Source: Citrus sinensis (taxonomy: Eukaryota; Streptophyta; Magnoliopsida; Sapindales; Rutaceae). From it: a stretch of 64,000 bases of DNA. The notes under the pieces are model-generated. The model did no database searches and was not told the origin of the DNA. It saw only the letters and a list, made by a program, of their open reading frames with translations. Both the position numbers and the translations under genes were made by a program. Below are positions 9,824 to 21,809 of this stretch, one piece after another (the first letter of the stretch is position 1; every line of letters starts with the position of its first letter). The stretch is taken from contig NC_068556.1 of the NCBI RefSeq assembly GCF_022201045.2, forward strand, positions 24,719,501 to 24,783,500, written 5' to 3'.

Positions 9824-12810
9824 TTATTGCTGATCTTCAACTTTCAAAGAGACCAGTTCGCTTTCTTGCTGTTGATTTCGGACCTTGGAACTGTTAGGAA
9901 GCCATTTTCGGAACCTGTCTGGCCAGAACCTTCAGAAGAAAATGCAGCAGCAAAAGAGTTCAGACAGAATGGGTGCATTTCAAATGTGAAAATCATGGAT
10001 AGTAATGAAGAGCAATAAGCAACCAGAAAAAAAAAAAAAAAAAGATTCTTCCGCTAATAAATCCTTTTTCCATCCTCTATTCAAAATCTAAAATAAAAAA
10101 TCACAGGATAAATAATGATGGGTTGCAATCTGATACCAAATTCCTAGGTTTTTCAATCCAGCAGTTGGAAAACTGCTGAATTTATGAAAGAAGATAAAAG
10201 CATCAACACATTGCCCCACCAACTTGGCCAGTCAACATTATTTCAACAAAAAGTAGCAAATTGTCTATTTGTTTATGGGGACTCCTAAGTTGTCAAAGAT
10301 CCCTCATATACTGCCTGAAAGTGCACTTCCCACCTAAAAGTGGAGAAAGAATATGGTAGCAAGCACAAAAAGAAAGGAAACATATAGAAGCCAAACACCA
10401 CTAGGTGAAGATAAGAACCAAATCCTTTGTCTCCATTCTTTTTCCACTTTACTCTCTTATTTTTATTTTTAATATTTTTTCCCTCTTCATGATTGGTTGG
10501 TTGAACAGGGTGCAAAGGGGAACAAAATCCAACATTTTTAATAACTACAAACTGTACTAATAAGATTTGAAATACACTTCAAAGCCCTAACAAGCTACAG
10601 TTGGTGCACATGTCTACAAATAGGTGGCTATAATAATGAATTAGTGCGGCCTAGAAAGGTTATTTAGGCAATGACAAATACTAGCCGATCACTTAGAACT
10701 TCATGAGAAATGATTAGGTGGAAGGAAAAAGGATGTAAGACTTACAGATCCAATCTTTCATGGATTGCCCGCCGCACCGAAGAGTTCAGGCCGTATGCAA
10801 TCGAGTTAAACAAGCCCTAAACAAATAATTGATGGGAGTCAAATCATTTCATGAAAAAAATATATATATATATATATAGTAAAATCAAACCATGAAATTG
10901 CATCAAAATCAGTCTCGTTCAAAGGATTAATATACCAAACATACACATCATAATGGGCATACTTCGTTAAAACATTAATGTCCCAGGATCCATAGGTTCC
11001 TTAGCAACTTCTCAAATGAGTGAAACAAAAACACTTTTCCTACTAGCATTGTAATGTATGTCTATATGAAAGTATGTATGATGTATGATCAACTTCATAA
11101 TAACACAAAACTGCAAATCTAAATAAAAGCACCATAAGAACTTTCAGTTACACACAAATTTCAGTGAAAGAAAGACCAAAGAAAAAGAGAACAAATATAT
11201 GGTCATTGCAGTTTACCATGAGGGCAGCTGTCCCAACATCAAGGAATGTGAGCCAAAATATTTTATGGCCAGGCTCAATAAAATCATGAATGCGGTTGAT
11301 TGTGCCAAAAGCCCAAGATCCTATTAAAATGAGTGGATAGTACCCCCATCTGTTCAAAGCCTATGAAACCAAATAGAAAAGGAAAATTATGTATACAAAT
11401 TAAGAGTACTATCACTAAAAACTAGTTTCATGACCACATGCATACCTTCATGTCAAATTGATATGCCCGGTCTGACATGCCAACTGCCACCTGAAATATC
11501 CAAAAAAATTGCAGAAGTGTGTCCTCAGTGAAATAAGAAAATTCCCACGTAATTATCCAAAAAAATGAAAACGAGTAGGAGAGGAAGAGAATGTCCAAGT
11601 ACTCACACGTGTTGCATTGTTCAACATCCGTATCACTTGAAAGTATGTAAAACCATTGTAAAGAATTGCACCCCAGAGTGGTGCATAAAAGGTTATAAAG
11701 TGAACTGCCTGCATAAGTGTATGGAAATTGTCAGTCTAAAGACTAGAAAGCAAAAGCAAGCCAATCACCACAGAAATAAAAAAAACACAATGTAAAATAG
11801 AACCTATCCTTGCTCAAACCTGTAAGGGGTGCAAGTCAAAGTAACTTATTAATTTATCTGCCTCATCCATACTAATTAAAAGCAAGTTCCATAACCTTTC
11901 CACGTGTATATATATATAGACACAACACACAAAAACAGAAAACCTGCAACCAGAAACTGCACATGTACTCGCCTTTCCAGTGCGGCCCGTTTGAGTCCAA
12001 CACCACACACCTAAATGTCTATGGTCGTTGCCAAAAGAGCGAACGACCGTTACAACGAGAGAAGTTCCTGGAAGAAGTAAATAAAAGGTCAAATCAACAG
12101 GCAACAGATGTTGAACAGATAAGAGAAGAAACAAGTTATGTTTATTATTATATATAATCATTACCCCAAACGTACAAGTGAAACATGGCCTCCAAATCTT
12201 CAACATCAGTTTTATGCTGGACAACGGTACGATGAAGAGTAAAAGCAATGGTAGTGGTCCATAGAAAAGAGGCCACACAAAAGAAATGAGTGCTGTAACC
12301 CTGAGCTGAACAAAAGAATCCTTTGGACGGATCCCTACATGATCGCCAACAAACATTTACAGACATTTCAACTTCACATCAAATTGAACCAATCAATCAC
12401 AGGTTTAATTTCAACAAGAAACATACCCTACTATACTGAAGAAACTGCATAGCATGTCCTGCAATCCAATAAAGAAAGGCAAAAAAGAAGAAGGCACCAA
12501 GTCAAAATAATAATATCACAAAAGGAAGCAAAGTCAGAGCTTCAGTAGTGAATCTAGAAATAATGAGGCAAAAATTAGTGAGATCTAAAGTAAAGTAAAG
12601 AATGTGAGGAAGTGAGAGAGAGTTGGTTACGGAGAGGGCGAGGAAGAAGACGAGTTTGAAGGAGAATTTGCGGAGCTCTTTGAAGAGGCAGTAGCAGAGG
12701 ACGATGAATCCGGAGCCGACGAAGGAGAGACTAGAAGCGCCGGTGTTGAGTGCTGTCAGAATCCGGCGATCGTGAGCCGTAAGACTTCCAGCAACTGCGG
12801 CAGCCGCCAT
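9824..12810 (-). CDS. GCR1: GCR1, seven-transmembrane G-protein-coupled-receptor-like protein
   Basis: Nine exons read leftwards: 12810-12631, 12458-12427, 12334-12165, 12067-11973, 11708-11607, 11490-11446, 11360-11217, 10816-10746 and 9929-9824, giving about 314 residues (Arabidopsis GCR1 has 326). GCR1 is a plasma-membrane seven-helix protein, distantly like the Dictyostelium cAMP receptor, reported to interact with the G-alpha subunit GPA1; its receptor role is debated. Family hallmarks in order are TGASSLSFVGSGFIVLCY (helix 1), VGDPSKGFFCSAQGYSTHFF, TTTIAFTLHRTVVQHKTDVE, WCWTQTGRTGK, FYAPLWGAILYNGFTYFQ, NRWGYYPLILIGSWAFGTIN and LDVGTAALMGLFNSIAYGLN. The C-tail ends in ELVSLKVEDQQ. The intron 4 boundaries are ambiguous: GC donor with acceptor at 11709, or GT donor four bases on with the acceptor also four bases on. 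Both give the same length. Confidence 0.95.
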
Positions 12811-13435
12811 TGTTTTGTCTCCGATTTCACCTGATTACTGCCTGCCCTCTTTTCTTGTGCTGGAATAATAATAATAATAATAACTTTGAAGAACAACAAG
12901 TACTCTAATAATTAATTAATTAAAAATACGGCCTTAACATAAAATTAAAAGATCTTAGACTCTCGTAAGCACGAATTATTTCGTCGTTTTGGGCTCGTGG
13001 CGGTTGTCGTGGTGGGTTCCAATCCAACTTCCAAATCAAATGTAAAAGCAAACAGTAAACAGGCCGTTTCTTTTGTTGTTACTTTCGTATTGGTCGATGT
13101 CTGTGTTTTGTATTATTTTGATCGTATTCGTTAATTAATAATTAACAATTAATTGGTGCTACTCATGTTACTTCCGGACCTATCATACATTCATATGTCA
13201 TAATCATATGGAATAATATTTTGAATCTTCTTCAATGACAAAACAGAGTGAAACTATTTTTGCCATTTCACTCACACTTGTTCACTTAATAGACATCTTT
13301 AGAGTTTAGTCATTGTACGATATAAAAGTCGAGTCAGCAATGTCTTACAATAATCACATCATATTCAGCCATCATCATCATCATCCTCATTGCAATCACT
13401 AAGAACAAAGTTTAGATTACAGCGCAAATTTGCTC
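12811..13435. other. Spacer: GCR1 promoter and 5'-nucleotidase 3' flank
   Basis: This holds the GCR1 upstream region, with an ATA trinucleotide run at about 12866-12883, and the 3' flank of the 5'-nucleotidase gene. No further coding likeness or repeats are seen. Confidence 0.6.
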
Positions 13436-16400
13436 TTAATTGTCGATGACGCCGGAGACAGACCCATCATTACGCTCTGAACAGTAGTATGAATATGAAT
13501 CATGAGCAAGTGTCTGCAAGGATAACAACAACATCCGAGTCAGCTCAATTCAAATGCCAGAGCAATGAACAATGTCACGAATTCAACTACCTGTTCCTGT
13601 GAGCGGAAATACATGAACGGTGTATAATGCAGAAAATTTGATACCCTGGACGTGTATATATCCGCATACCTGAAATTTGAAGGATTAATTAAGATCACCA
13701 TCCATAGCAGGAGAACAGTACAGTTGAAGTAAACTAGAAATTTGTTGCACCCATGATTTGAATCCTGTATAATGAAAACCGGGCATAATTTTATGGAGGC
13801 AAAGCTGCATACTTCTCAATCTGTCTCATCAAGTGGCTCTTATCCCAAAGACCCGCGCGCGAAAGAAAGCCCCACCTTGTGTGTAATAAAAGTATAGCAG
13901 GTCAAGTCCATGTTCAAATGATTCAACAGACCACAAACTTGAGTACCTGAGGTGACTTATTTCCACACGGGTAAAGTATTCACCGTTTTTACCTTTTATT
14001 GAAGAGCTCTCCATCTGATTCTAGCATTGGAGCAATCTTCTGGTCTAGTCTTTGCATAACAACAAGTAGCTTTTGCATACTTTCAGTAAGTTCTTGATCG
14101 TCCATGTTAGTTGCAGCAAGGGTCTGAAAGTTTTCAGAAAAAGGAGATCATGAGGACTCAACCTCTGATACTACAAGAGACAAATATATAGAGAATAGAG
14201 CTCACTTGAGCAGGATGCCCTCTATTTCTCCTTTGCAAAGAGAGCCGAAGTTGGTTAAAGAGATCTCCTACAACTTCCTTCTGATTTATAAGCTCTACTA
14301 GCCTAGCTCGTTGACCGCGACTGTTAATCAATGCATTATACTGCAGTTCCAAAATTTCATAGCACATAAAAGAGACCTGATCAGCATTCTATCAGCTGAA
14401 AATGCCATGAAACTCAGACAAATTGCACCTCTCCTAAATTACAATAACGACTAACAATAAAGTAAAATATCTAATAACATTCAGCATTATCTGCACCCAA
14501 AAAAGCTTTTTATTCAAGTTTAAAATTTTAGTAGTTTTAGTGGTCAATGTACTACTAAATCTTTCAAAAAATTTTTTGGGGGGGGGGGGGGTTGGGACTG
14601 AACTTTTTGTGGAATACACACACACACACACACGATGATAACATTTCACCCTAGAATTACATCTCAGCAAGCAAAGTGAAAATAGAATATTCAAACCTCT
14701 TCTTCTAATTCTCGACAAATCAGTGCTGTTCGCCACCGTAGATGAACCTTCGATTGACTTACATCAGTATAGATATGATCACCAACATACAATATTTCAT
14801 CTCCATGGATATTTAGAGAATTCTCAATCATCTGAGCACTTCCACCAGAGTACAAGCCTCCTGGAAATTAAAGAAAGATAAAAAATTAAAAAAAATGAAC
14901 ATAAAGACTGTTGAATGTAGAACACACTCAGAAAAGAAAACTAGGCAGTCTAAATGTTTGACTTTATTCATTGGAAATCTAGGAGATGTACTGGACTGAT
15001 TGAACAAAACAAGGACAAGCATAGATTACCTGTACGAGCCTTGAAACATGGACGCATTAGACCTTCACCCGTCACCACCTCGTACAATGGATGTGACATT
15101 TGAAAGAATTCAGGCTTTCTTGCTGACACTATTACCTATATCAACGAGGCATTAGTAATTCCAATATTTCATCAATGGCTAAGTGATGTTCCACTGTTTG
15201 CAACAAACAAAAATAAAATAGCTATTCAATGACAAAGGAAGATCTGTTGGAGTACAACAAGAATCTCGACTAAAACAGCTATGCAATGATGCAAGAAACA
15301 CTTTCAGGATATAATAACACTTTCAACTTGTAGCTCAATATAAAGAACAGGTGGTTCCAAGCATCTTCCATGCCATAAAAGACATGATAATAACGAGATT
15401 TAATTTTGCTTCCCAAAAGAAGATAGTCAGAAAGTGAGAATATTTGAACAAAAGTAGAGGTATCAATCCAGCCGGGGCTCAATAGATAACAACAAGTCCA
15501 TATGGGATATAGTTGAACTACTTAAAGGTTAATACCCACCATGTTGAATAGATCACGCCAGCCCATATCATTTGGCAAGAATCTGTTAAAGGAATGCTGC
15601 ATCATTTTGTCTGTGTAATGATAATCTGAGTTTGTAATGAGAAGAAGCTTTTTACCAGCCTGAGGCACAAAGATATTCAAGTAAGAAACAAAAAGTAAAA
15701 TGACTCCCCTTTTTATAAAAAAAATAAAAAATAAAATAATAATAACAACAATGGGGAAATACCTCCTTTTGATCCAAAAGCGCTAAAGGTAATTCTGGAT
15801 CAGGTTCCACAAAAAGTTCAGGCTTAGACATTATTTCACTCTGTATATATGCCACCACTCAGAAGGTACTTGTGGACCAAAATAATCAACACTAATATAA
15901 TTTTCCCCAAATTTATTTACCTTAAGCTGACCTTCCACATGTGCCCTAAAAAGAGCCTTTCCAACAGCCTGAAAAGCCATGTTGACAGTTAAAAGAGGAA
16001 AAATAGAACAAATACCGTTTTTCTATTATATCAAATATTTTACAACATATTGCCTTATAAAGTCCTTTATAATCAAGGGGACCAAGTTCGGGTCCAATAG
16101 CTCCTTCATCCAATCTGTTGACCATCTGCAAGTTTATCAATATTAACAAAGATTGACAAAAACATCAGAGCAAACTATGGAATGTCAAAAACATTCAAGT
16201 ATTAAGTTATAGCTCCTCAATCTACCTGCATATATGCCACAGCTTCCGAAACAGAGAACAGTGTATTGAGAAACTCCCATCGACTCTCCTTTCGCAAATC
16301 CACCAACTCTCTCCCATACATCTCACTTCCTTGCAAAGAAAGTTAAGCAGCACTATAGAAAATATAATACCGGTTTGACACAGAAAAAGGATAAATTCTG

Positions 16401-18031
16401 AGACATCAAGACAATGTAAGCAATGGATCAAAGACAGTATGGGGGAGTTATCTTAGTCAAAGAACAAGCATGTAGGCACCTATACATGCCATAGAATGAC
16501 AAATGGGCAGTAAAAGAGGCCAAGGTATATGTATCCTTTTAGGGCAAGTGGTGGGTAGCAATAAAAAGTATCCTTGTACTTCCATGTAGACTGTATGAAA
16601 ATACAACAATCTAATTCCCATGTCCCATAAATCAAATGTGTAACCCGGATTCCTTCCATATGATTTTTAATAAATAAATGACGAGGTTTGAAGCATACCT
16701 GACAGCTCGATTAGACAACATTGTTGTGCCGTGCATGGCCCTCTTTACATAACCAAATCGATCAGCCTTAACCAAGTTGCCCTTCTCCTTATCGATAACA
16801 AGGCCTCTAATAACCTAATTACAAATAGCAAAGAACAGCGTTCTTAGAACCAAGAAAGGAAGAAAAACAGATTTCTCACAATATAAGCTCTTCAATACTT
16901 GTTAAAATAAAGACCGAACCAGATCAGGATCAAAAGCAAGTCCTTCAACAGGGAAACCCATATTACGTAGATTGACCATACAGTAATCATATGCACGACC
17001 TTCCCAGGCCTGGAAAGATATAAACTAATGTCAAACCATCTCAAACGAACAATTAAGTTCAAATGCAAGCAATTATATCATTAATAGGTTTGAGATTACA
17101 CAAGGGAAGAAAGAAAAGAGAAATCCACGAACCTATGCATGGTGCAACACATAGAGCATCAACATTCACTAAACAAGTCTATTACGCAACAATAAAGCCA
17201 AAAATAAACAGAATTGAACTCTGAATAAAGAGAATAGAAAAAGAGATTCACCATCACGTTATAATGCATCAAAGTGTAGTCCATGTCATATCCAATGGCA
17301 CTAATAGAACGGAGATTCAATGTGCGGCTACAAAAGATGCCACGAGGTGAGTTTCTAGCGGAAGAAGGACTCTGCATATTAGCAGCATATATTAATCATA
17401 TCAATCATATGATAAGATACATTAAAGAAGTGTAAAAAATAGAAAATTTAATTGTTCCAATAAAAAAGAATAACAAAGCTGGAATAACAGAGAAATAGAC
17501 AATAAATAACAGAATAAAAAGATGTACATTACCGGAATACCAAAGTCATTAAGCAAATGATCAGCTTCTTGAGCCTCCATCCGGGCAACTTCTTCAATAG
17601 GACCATCTAAAGCTGCTTCACCATCAATGCCTAAAGAATAAATAAATAAAAGAATACAAGAAGCAATTTAATTATTTAATACTAGGAAGTAACTAACTAA
17701 GTAAAGGTAGAGGAAGAAAGTGTGGAAAAAGGAAAGGGAAAGTAAAAAACGAAAAGATACCAAAAGGCTGAAGACGGTCGAAATTGAGATTGAAGTCGCC
17801 TTTGGTGCTTTCACCCAAGTAATCAACATCATACTCACTGGATGACGTAACTGAAAACACATCATCCCCTACATTCTTATTAGCAGCAGCATGAGCATCC
17901 ACACTGCTGCTGCTGCTGCTGCAACGAAGACAGTTGAAACTGAAGGAGCTAAATGGGACTCTGCTGGTGCTGGTGCTGGTGCTGGTGTTAAGCTGAACTG
18001 GGTATCTGAAGAAACAGTGGATGCTTGCCAT
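13436..18031 (-). CDS. HAD-superfamily (IG) 5'-nucleotidase, probably plastid-targeted
   Basis: Seventeen exons read leftwards: 18031-17761, 17630-17533, 17371-17252, 17009-16920, 16814-16699, 16325-16226, 16125-16054, 15968-15921, 15840-15763, 15659-15540, 15135-15030, 14860-14697, 14340-14206, 14123-13993, 13875-13813, 13669-13591 and 13513-13436; about 622 residues. The family resembles animal cytosolic IMP/GMP-specific 5'-nucleotidase (NT5C2). HAD motif I is GYDMDYTLMHY (DxDxT), motif II is LLLITNSDYHYTD, and motif IV is ILYVGDHIYTDV. The first 60 residues are Ser/Thr-rich with few acidic residues, like a chloroplast transit peptide. An in-frame ATG at 18112 could add 27 residues; I prefer MASIHCFF at 18031. 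Intron 7 starts with GC (after KGLYK). It looks like the Arabidopsis gene I recall as At2g23890. The substrate is inferred from the family only. Confidence 0.9.
14578..14591 (+). repeat. Homopolymer G run in intron
   Basis: Fourteen consecutive G (C on the gene strand) lie inside an intron of the 5'-nucleotidase gene. A (CA)n tract follows at about 14616-14633. Length calls at such runs are unreliable. Confidence 0.8.
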
Positions 18032-18283
18032 TGAAAGTTTGCCGATGAAACTGTTTCTTCTCTTTCGCTTTGGAGTAGGATAAAAAAAAAGTTCTAATTT
18101 ATTGTTTATCAAACATCTGTACCTTTTAAACCATAATTACCAACCTCAGTAAGAAATAGAACATTAGGATTAGCAGTTAGTTTTGGTCTTGGTCTAATTT
18201 CAATGGCATCTTGTCTTTCCTTTCTTGTCGGCAACGAAACAGAATATTACATACATTGTTAAGATTTGGGGCAACATTACGAA

Positions 18284-18663
18284 TAGGGTTGGCAATGAGA
18301 CGGGAGAGGATGAGATTTATCAATCTCAGTCCCATTTCATATATATAAATGAGATGAAAAAATATTTTAATTTTGTTTTTATATTTTTTTGAGATAAAAA
18401 TATGTCTCAATCTTATTTTAAAAGAGATGTGATCTTGCGGAATCTCATTCCAATTAAAAAAAATTTTATTCTTAATCGGTAATGAGACGAGATGGGACAG
18501 AATTTATCAATTTTACTCTCGTCCCGCATATATAATTGGGATAAAAAAATATCTCAATTTCATCCTTAAATTTTTTTATAAAATAAAAATATATCTCAAT
18601 TATGTCCCAAATAAGATAAAATCCTATAAAATCCTATCCCATCGAAAAAAATTATCATCCCTA
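18284..18663. mobile_element. hAT-like MITE with 8-bp target-site duplication
   Basis: The 380-bp element starts tagggttggcaat, and its other end reads tagggatgataat on the opposite strand (10 of 13 identical). It is flanked by attacgaa (18276-18283) and attacgag (18664-18671), an 8-bp duplication with one mismatch. Eight-base duplications with TAGGG-type ends fit the hAT superfamily. It has no coding capacity. Inside, two related halves start near 18284 and 18478, each with an aatgagacg-type motif, a tttatcaat motif and repeated ttgagata/gtctcaat-type words. Confidence 0.72.
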
Positions 18664-18926
18664 ATTACGAGCCAATGCTATAAGATATTTTTATCATATG
18701 AAATTCGGCACTGTGCCTTTGACCAGTAATGAGCCCACATCAACGCCTGCCCATTGGTTGTTGGGCTTTTCATGGAGGCCCAAAGAGTTAGGAGGAGAAC
18801 TTTTAACACCCTTTTATTATACTTACAAAACCCCTTTTCTTCCGCAAGAGGGTCAAACTCTTGTTGGCAGATGTAGGCAGTTAGGATTGGAATGATTGTA
18901 CCAGATCATATCGGGGTTTGATGAAT

Positions 18927-19264
18927 TGTTAGCTGAGCATTGGCGTTGGATTCCAGAAGAGTGCTAAACGAGGACAAGTGTTCAAAGAAGACTTGTCATG
19001 AACAACCTTGAACATAATGTCATGTGTCTTTATGCATGAATTTTATAGACACTTGTCACTAAGACAATGCCACGTGTCATGATGGCACCTCCACCTCATG
19101 GATCAAATTGTCTATATAAAGACTAAGACTCCCCATTTGAAGGTAAGAGAAAAAAAGGTAAGGAAATATTATCCTTCTCTCTCTAAATTCTCTCTCTACA
19201 ATCAAAATTAAAAGGTTGACTTGAGCATCGAAGGGTTATTGCCGGCAACCTCGGTACCCCGACA
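18927..19264 (+). mobile_element. Probable solo LTR or LTR fragment
   Basis: The segment starts with tgttagctgagcattgg and ends ggtaccccgaca, so it has TG...CA ends. It has a TATA-like tctatataaagac near 19110 and a T/C-rich stretch. Its closing gagcatcgaagggttattgccgg recalls the 3' end of many plant Ty3/Gypsy-type LTRs when split as gagcatcgaagg plus gttattgccgg. I see no second LTR or coding domain, so it is a remnant at best. Confidence 0.4.
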
Positions 19265-21077
19265 CCCTTTGATAATTGTTTCTTTTTGCAGAACAATTAA
19301 CGACAATGAGACACGTAATTTGAGACACTCACCTCAAGGAAAAAAGTAAGCCACAAAACTCAATTTAAAAGAAAGTCCAAAGCACAAATCAATCACTATA
19401 CATAAAACAAAAAATTGCATCAATAACTATTATTAAAATAAATAATAATAAAATTCTTATCATTATTATTGTTCTTATTGTTGTTGTTGTTGTTGTTATT
19501 ATTTAACAATAATTAATAATAATAGGAATAATTACAATTATTATTATTATTATAAATAATAACAATGATCAATTAAGATCAATTTAATAACTAACAACAT
19601 TTCATTATAATTCTAAGATAAAGTAAACACATCAACGACAGTATAATTCGTTGTTATTTCGATCCCTACACTTAAAGTGAATAATTTATTTTGATTCTCA
19701 TTTTTCATTCTGATTCTAACCCTATTCCGATTCTAGTCCATTTCGACTTTGATTCATTTTGATTACCGATTGGTAAATGCCCTATAAATATTTTTATTAG
19801 AAACAGAAAATTAAGTCTTCATTTTGTTTCAGCAACGAGAAAACCGAAAAAAAAAAAGAGTAAACAAGGGTTTATTGAAGAAAGAGTACTTTTAGTATTA
19901 AAATAAGCAAAAGAGGCTTCATAAGAATTTTAGAAGGGTGTTAGAAGTTCTACTAATTGGCTGTTGCTTATACTGCTAATGGTAATTAGAGAACTTGGAT
20001 TAGAATTATTGAAAAATAGTTTTAGTCTCTTTCAAGTCAATTTGGATTGGTTTTGTTGTTTGGACCATGCAAATTTTTGCTGGCAAGCTAAGCTCGAGAC
20101 CCTAGTCGTCGTCTATATATTCTTCTTGTTCTTGTCTGTCGATGAATGAATAAATACGTCAAATAAATCTGACCACCACCATCCTCGTACAAACCACAAG
20201 TTTCGAAGACTTCCTCGAGAGTCGAGAGCTTTCGAAATGGTATGCATGTTAAGTTTAAAATTTTGACTTAAAAAGTGACTCAATTTTTTGTTTATTAGAT
20301 TCACTCAATTCGACCATAGATAGGTAGACACATAAATGCTACTTTATAACTTTAAATTCTTATCCTTAATTTAATTTTATGTCATAGTAGCATTACTCTT
20401 CTTATATAAATGTGTTCGTGTTCTTTTCTGTTGTACGTACGGAAGTTTGAAGCTCGCTGAGGGAAGAAGTTTGAAGCTCGCTGAGGGAAGACGAAATGGT
20501 CACCTGCAGAACTGTATAACTATCTAATTAAGTACCCTCAGAATTAATTTAACTTAACCCAAGTGCTATCAGTGGAATGTGAAAACTACTATTAATTTAT
20601 TATAGAATAGAGGGTAGATAAACATGACAGCTACTTGCTTATGTACGTAATTGCGTGGAAAAATCTCTTGTTCACGTAGTAAAAGACATAACAAACCTTG
20701 TTATCGTAAGATTTTTAGGATAAGATGCTTGGAATTTTATGATTACATCAAAGTATAATCCTAGAATTATACTTTTTCTGCTCATGGAAACTGCTTAAAC
20801 AGCTGCATCAAACCAATATTTTTCTCTTGGCTCTGTCAACAATGGCTGATTGCAGTTTTCAAAAAACAAAATACAAACAAATGCGGTAGTCATATTTTTG
20901 CTTTCGAACGCTATTTATCAACTTATTATTGAACAAGAATGACTTAGGACCGACCTATCATCTTGTAACTACTTATTATATATATACTTCCAAATTAAAC
21001 GAGAGCATATACTATATATATATATATTTAATTATCATATTGATATTGATATGAAAGTGAGTCTCTCCTTGGGCTTT

Positions 21078-21080
<3 letters not shown>

Positions 21081-21142
<62 letters not shown>
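21081..21142 (+). repeat. (CT)n(AT)n composite microsatellite in ABCB promoter
   Basis: Twenty-one CT units (21081-21122) run straight into about ten AT units. They lie roughly 670 bp upstream of the first ABCB start codon. CT/GA runs near plant transcription starts can act as GAGA-type elements; whether this one does is unknown. Confidence 0.85.
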
Positions 21143-21417
21143 TCACTCAGATCAGATAGGTAGCTTCCTCATAAAAACTCTCATGGTATAAATTAAAGTT
21201 GGTTCACAGTCTTATGTTCTTTCTCACTTGAATATTTAGAATATGTTTTAGTTTGCATTTGATTATGAAATTATCATCTAAATGCATGCAACTTGGTTAT
21301 AATTGTGAAATATTACTTCGCTATTTTGAAGAAAAGTTACATATATACGTGGTGTTTATTTGATAGATTCAATTTTATGTTATGAATGTATATGCGCGTG
21401 TGTATATGTTTTAGATA

Positions 21418-21456
<39 letters not shown>

Positions 21457-21809
21457 GTGAATAAAATAGATGTAAAATTTTATAGGTTGTATTAGGTAAT
21501 ATTAGCTAGGGAAATTAAGGGTATTTTGAAATTAACTACTATTATTGGTATTATATCTCGCATATTCGTGTTGTCAAAATTTATGAAATTAGCTTAGGGT
21601 TCTCTTCAGAATTAATACGAAACCCTCATTACTTTCCAACAAAATAATTACATGATTATAGCTTACAAAAATAAAACCAATTACAATTAATGAACGCACT
21701 CTATTTTTGCTCTCTCTGCAGTGTTTCAGCTTTTCCAGGTCCCTGAAAGCAAGCGTGTACTGCAAGAAAATAATAAGAGTTGCATGCATGAACTATACAT
21801 ATTGGCAAC

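Larger units (their letters stand above)
18032..21809. other. Gene-poor spacer upstream of first ABCB gene
   Basis: This includes the 5'-nucleotidase promoter, a hAT-like MITE, an LTR-like remnant, AT-rich trinucleotide DNA (19440-19560), and the ABCB promoter with a CT/AT microsatellite. A polypyrimidine tract and ctctctgcag ending at 21720 look like the acceptor of a 5' UTR intron for the ABCB gene. No other gene is recognised. Confidence 0.6.

Noticed and set aside
9644-10018. Plus-strand open frame of 124 residues
   Set aside because: It overlaps the GCR1 last exon, which reads in the other strand with clear family likeness down to the stop; this frame has no likeness to a known protein.
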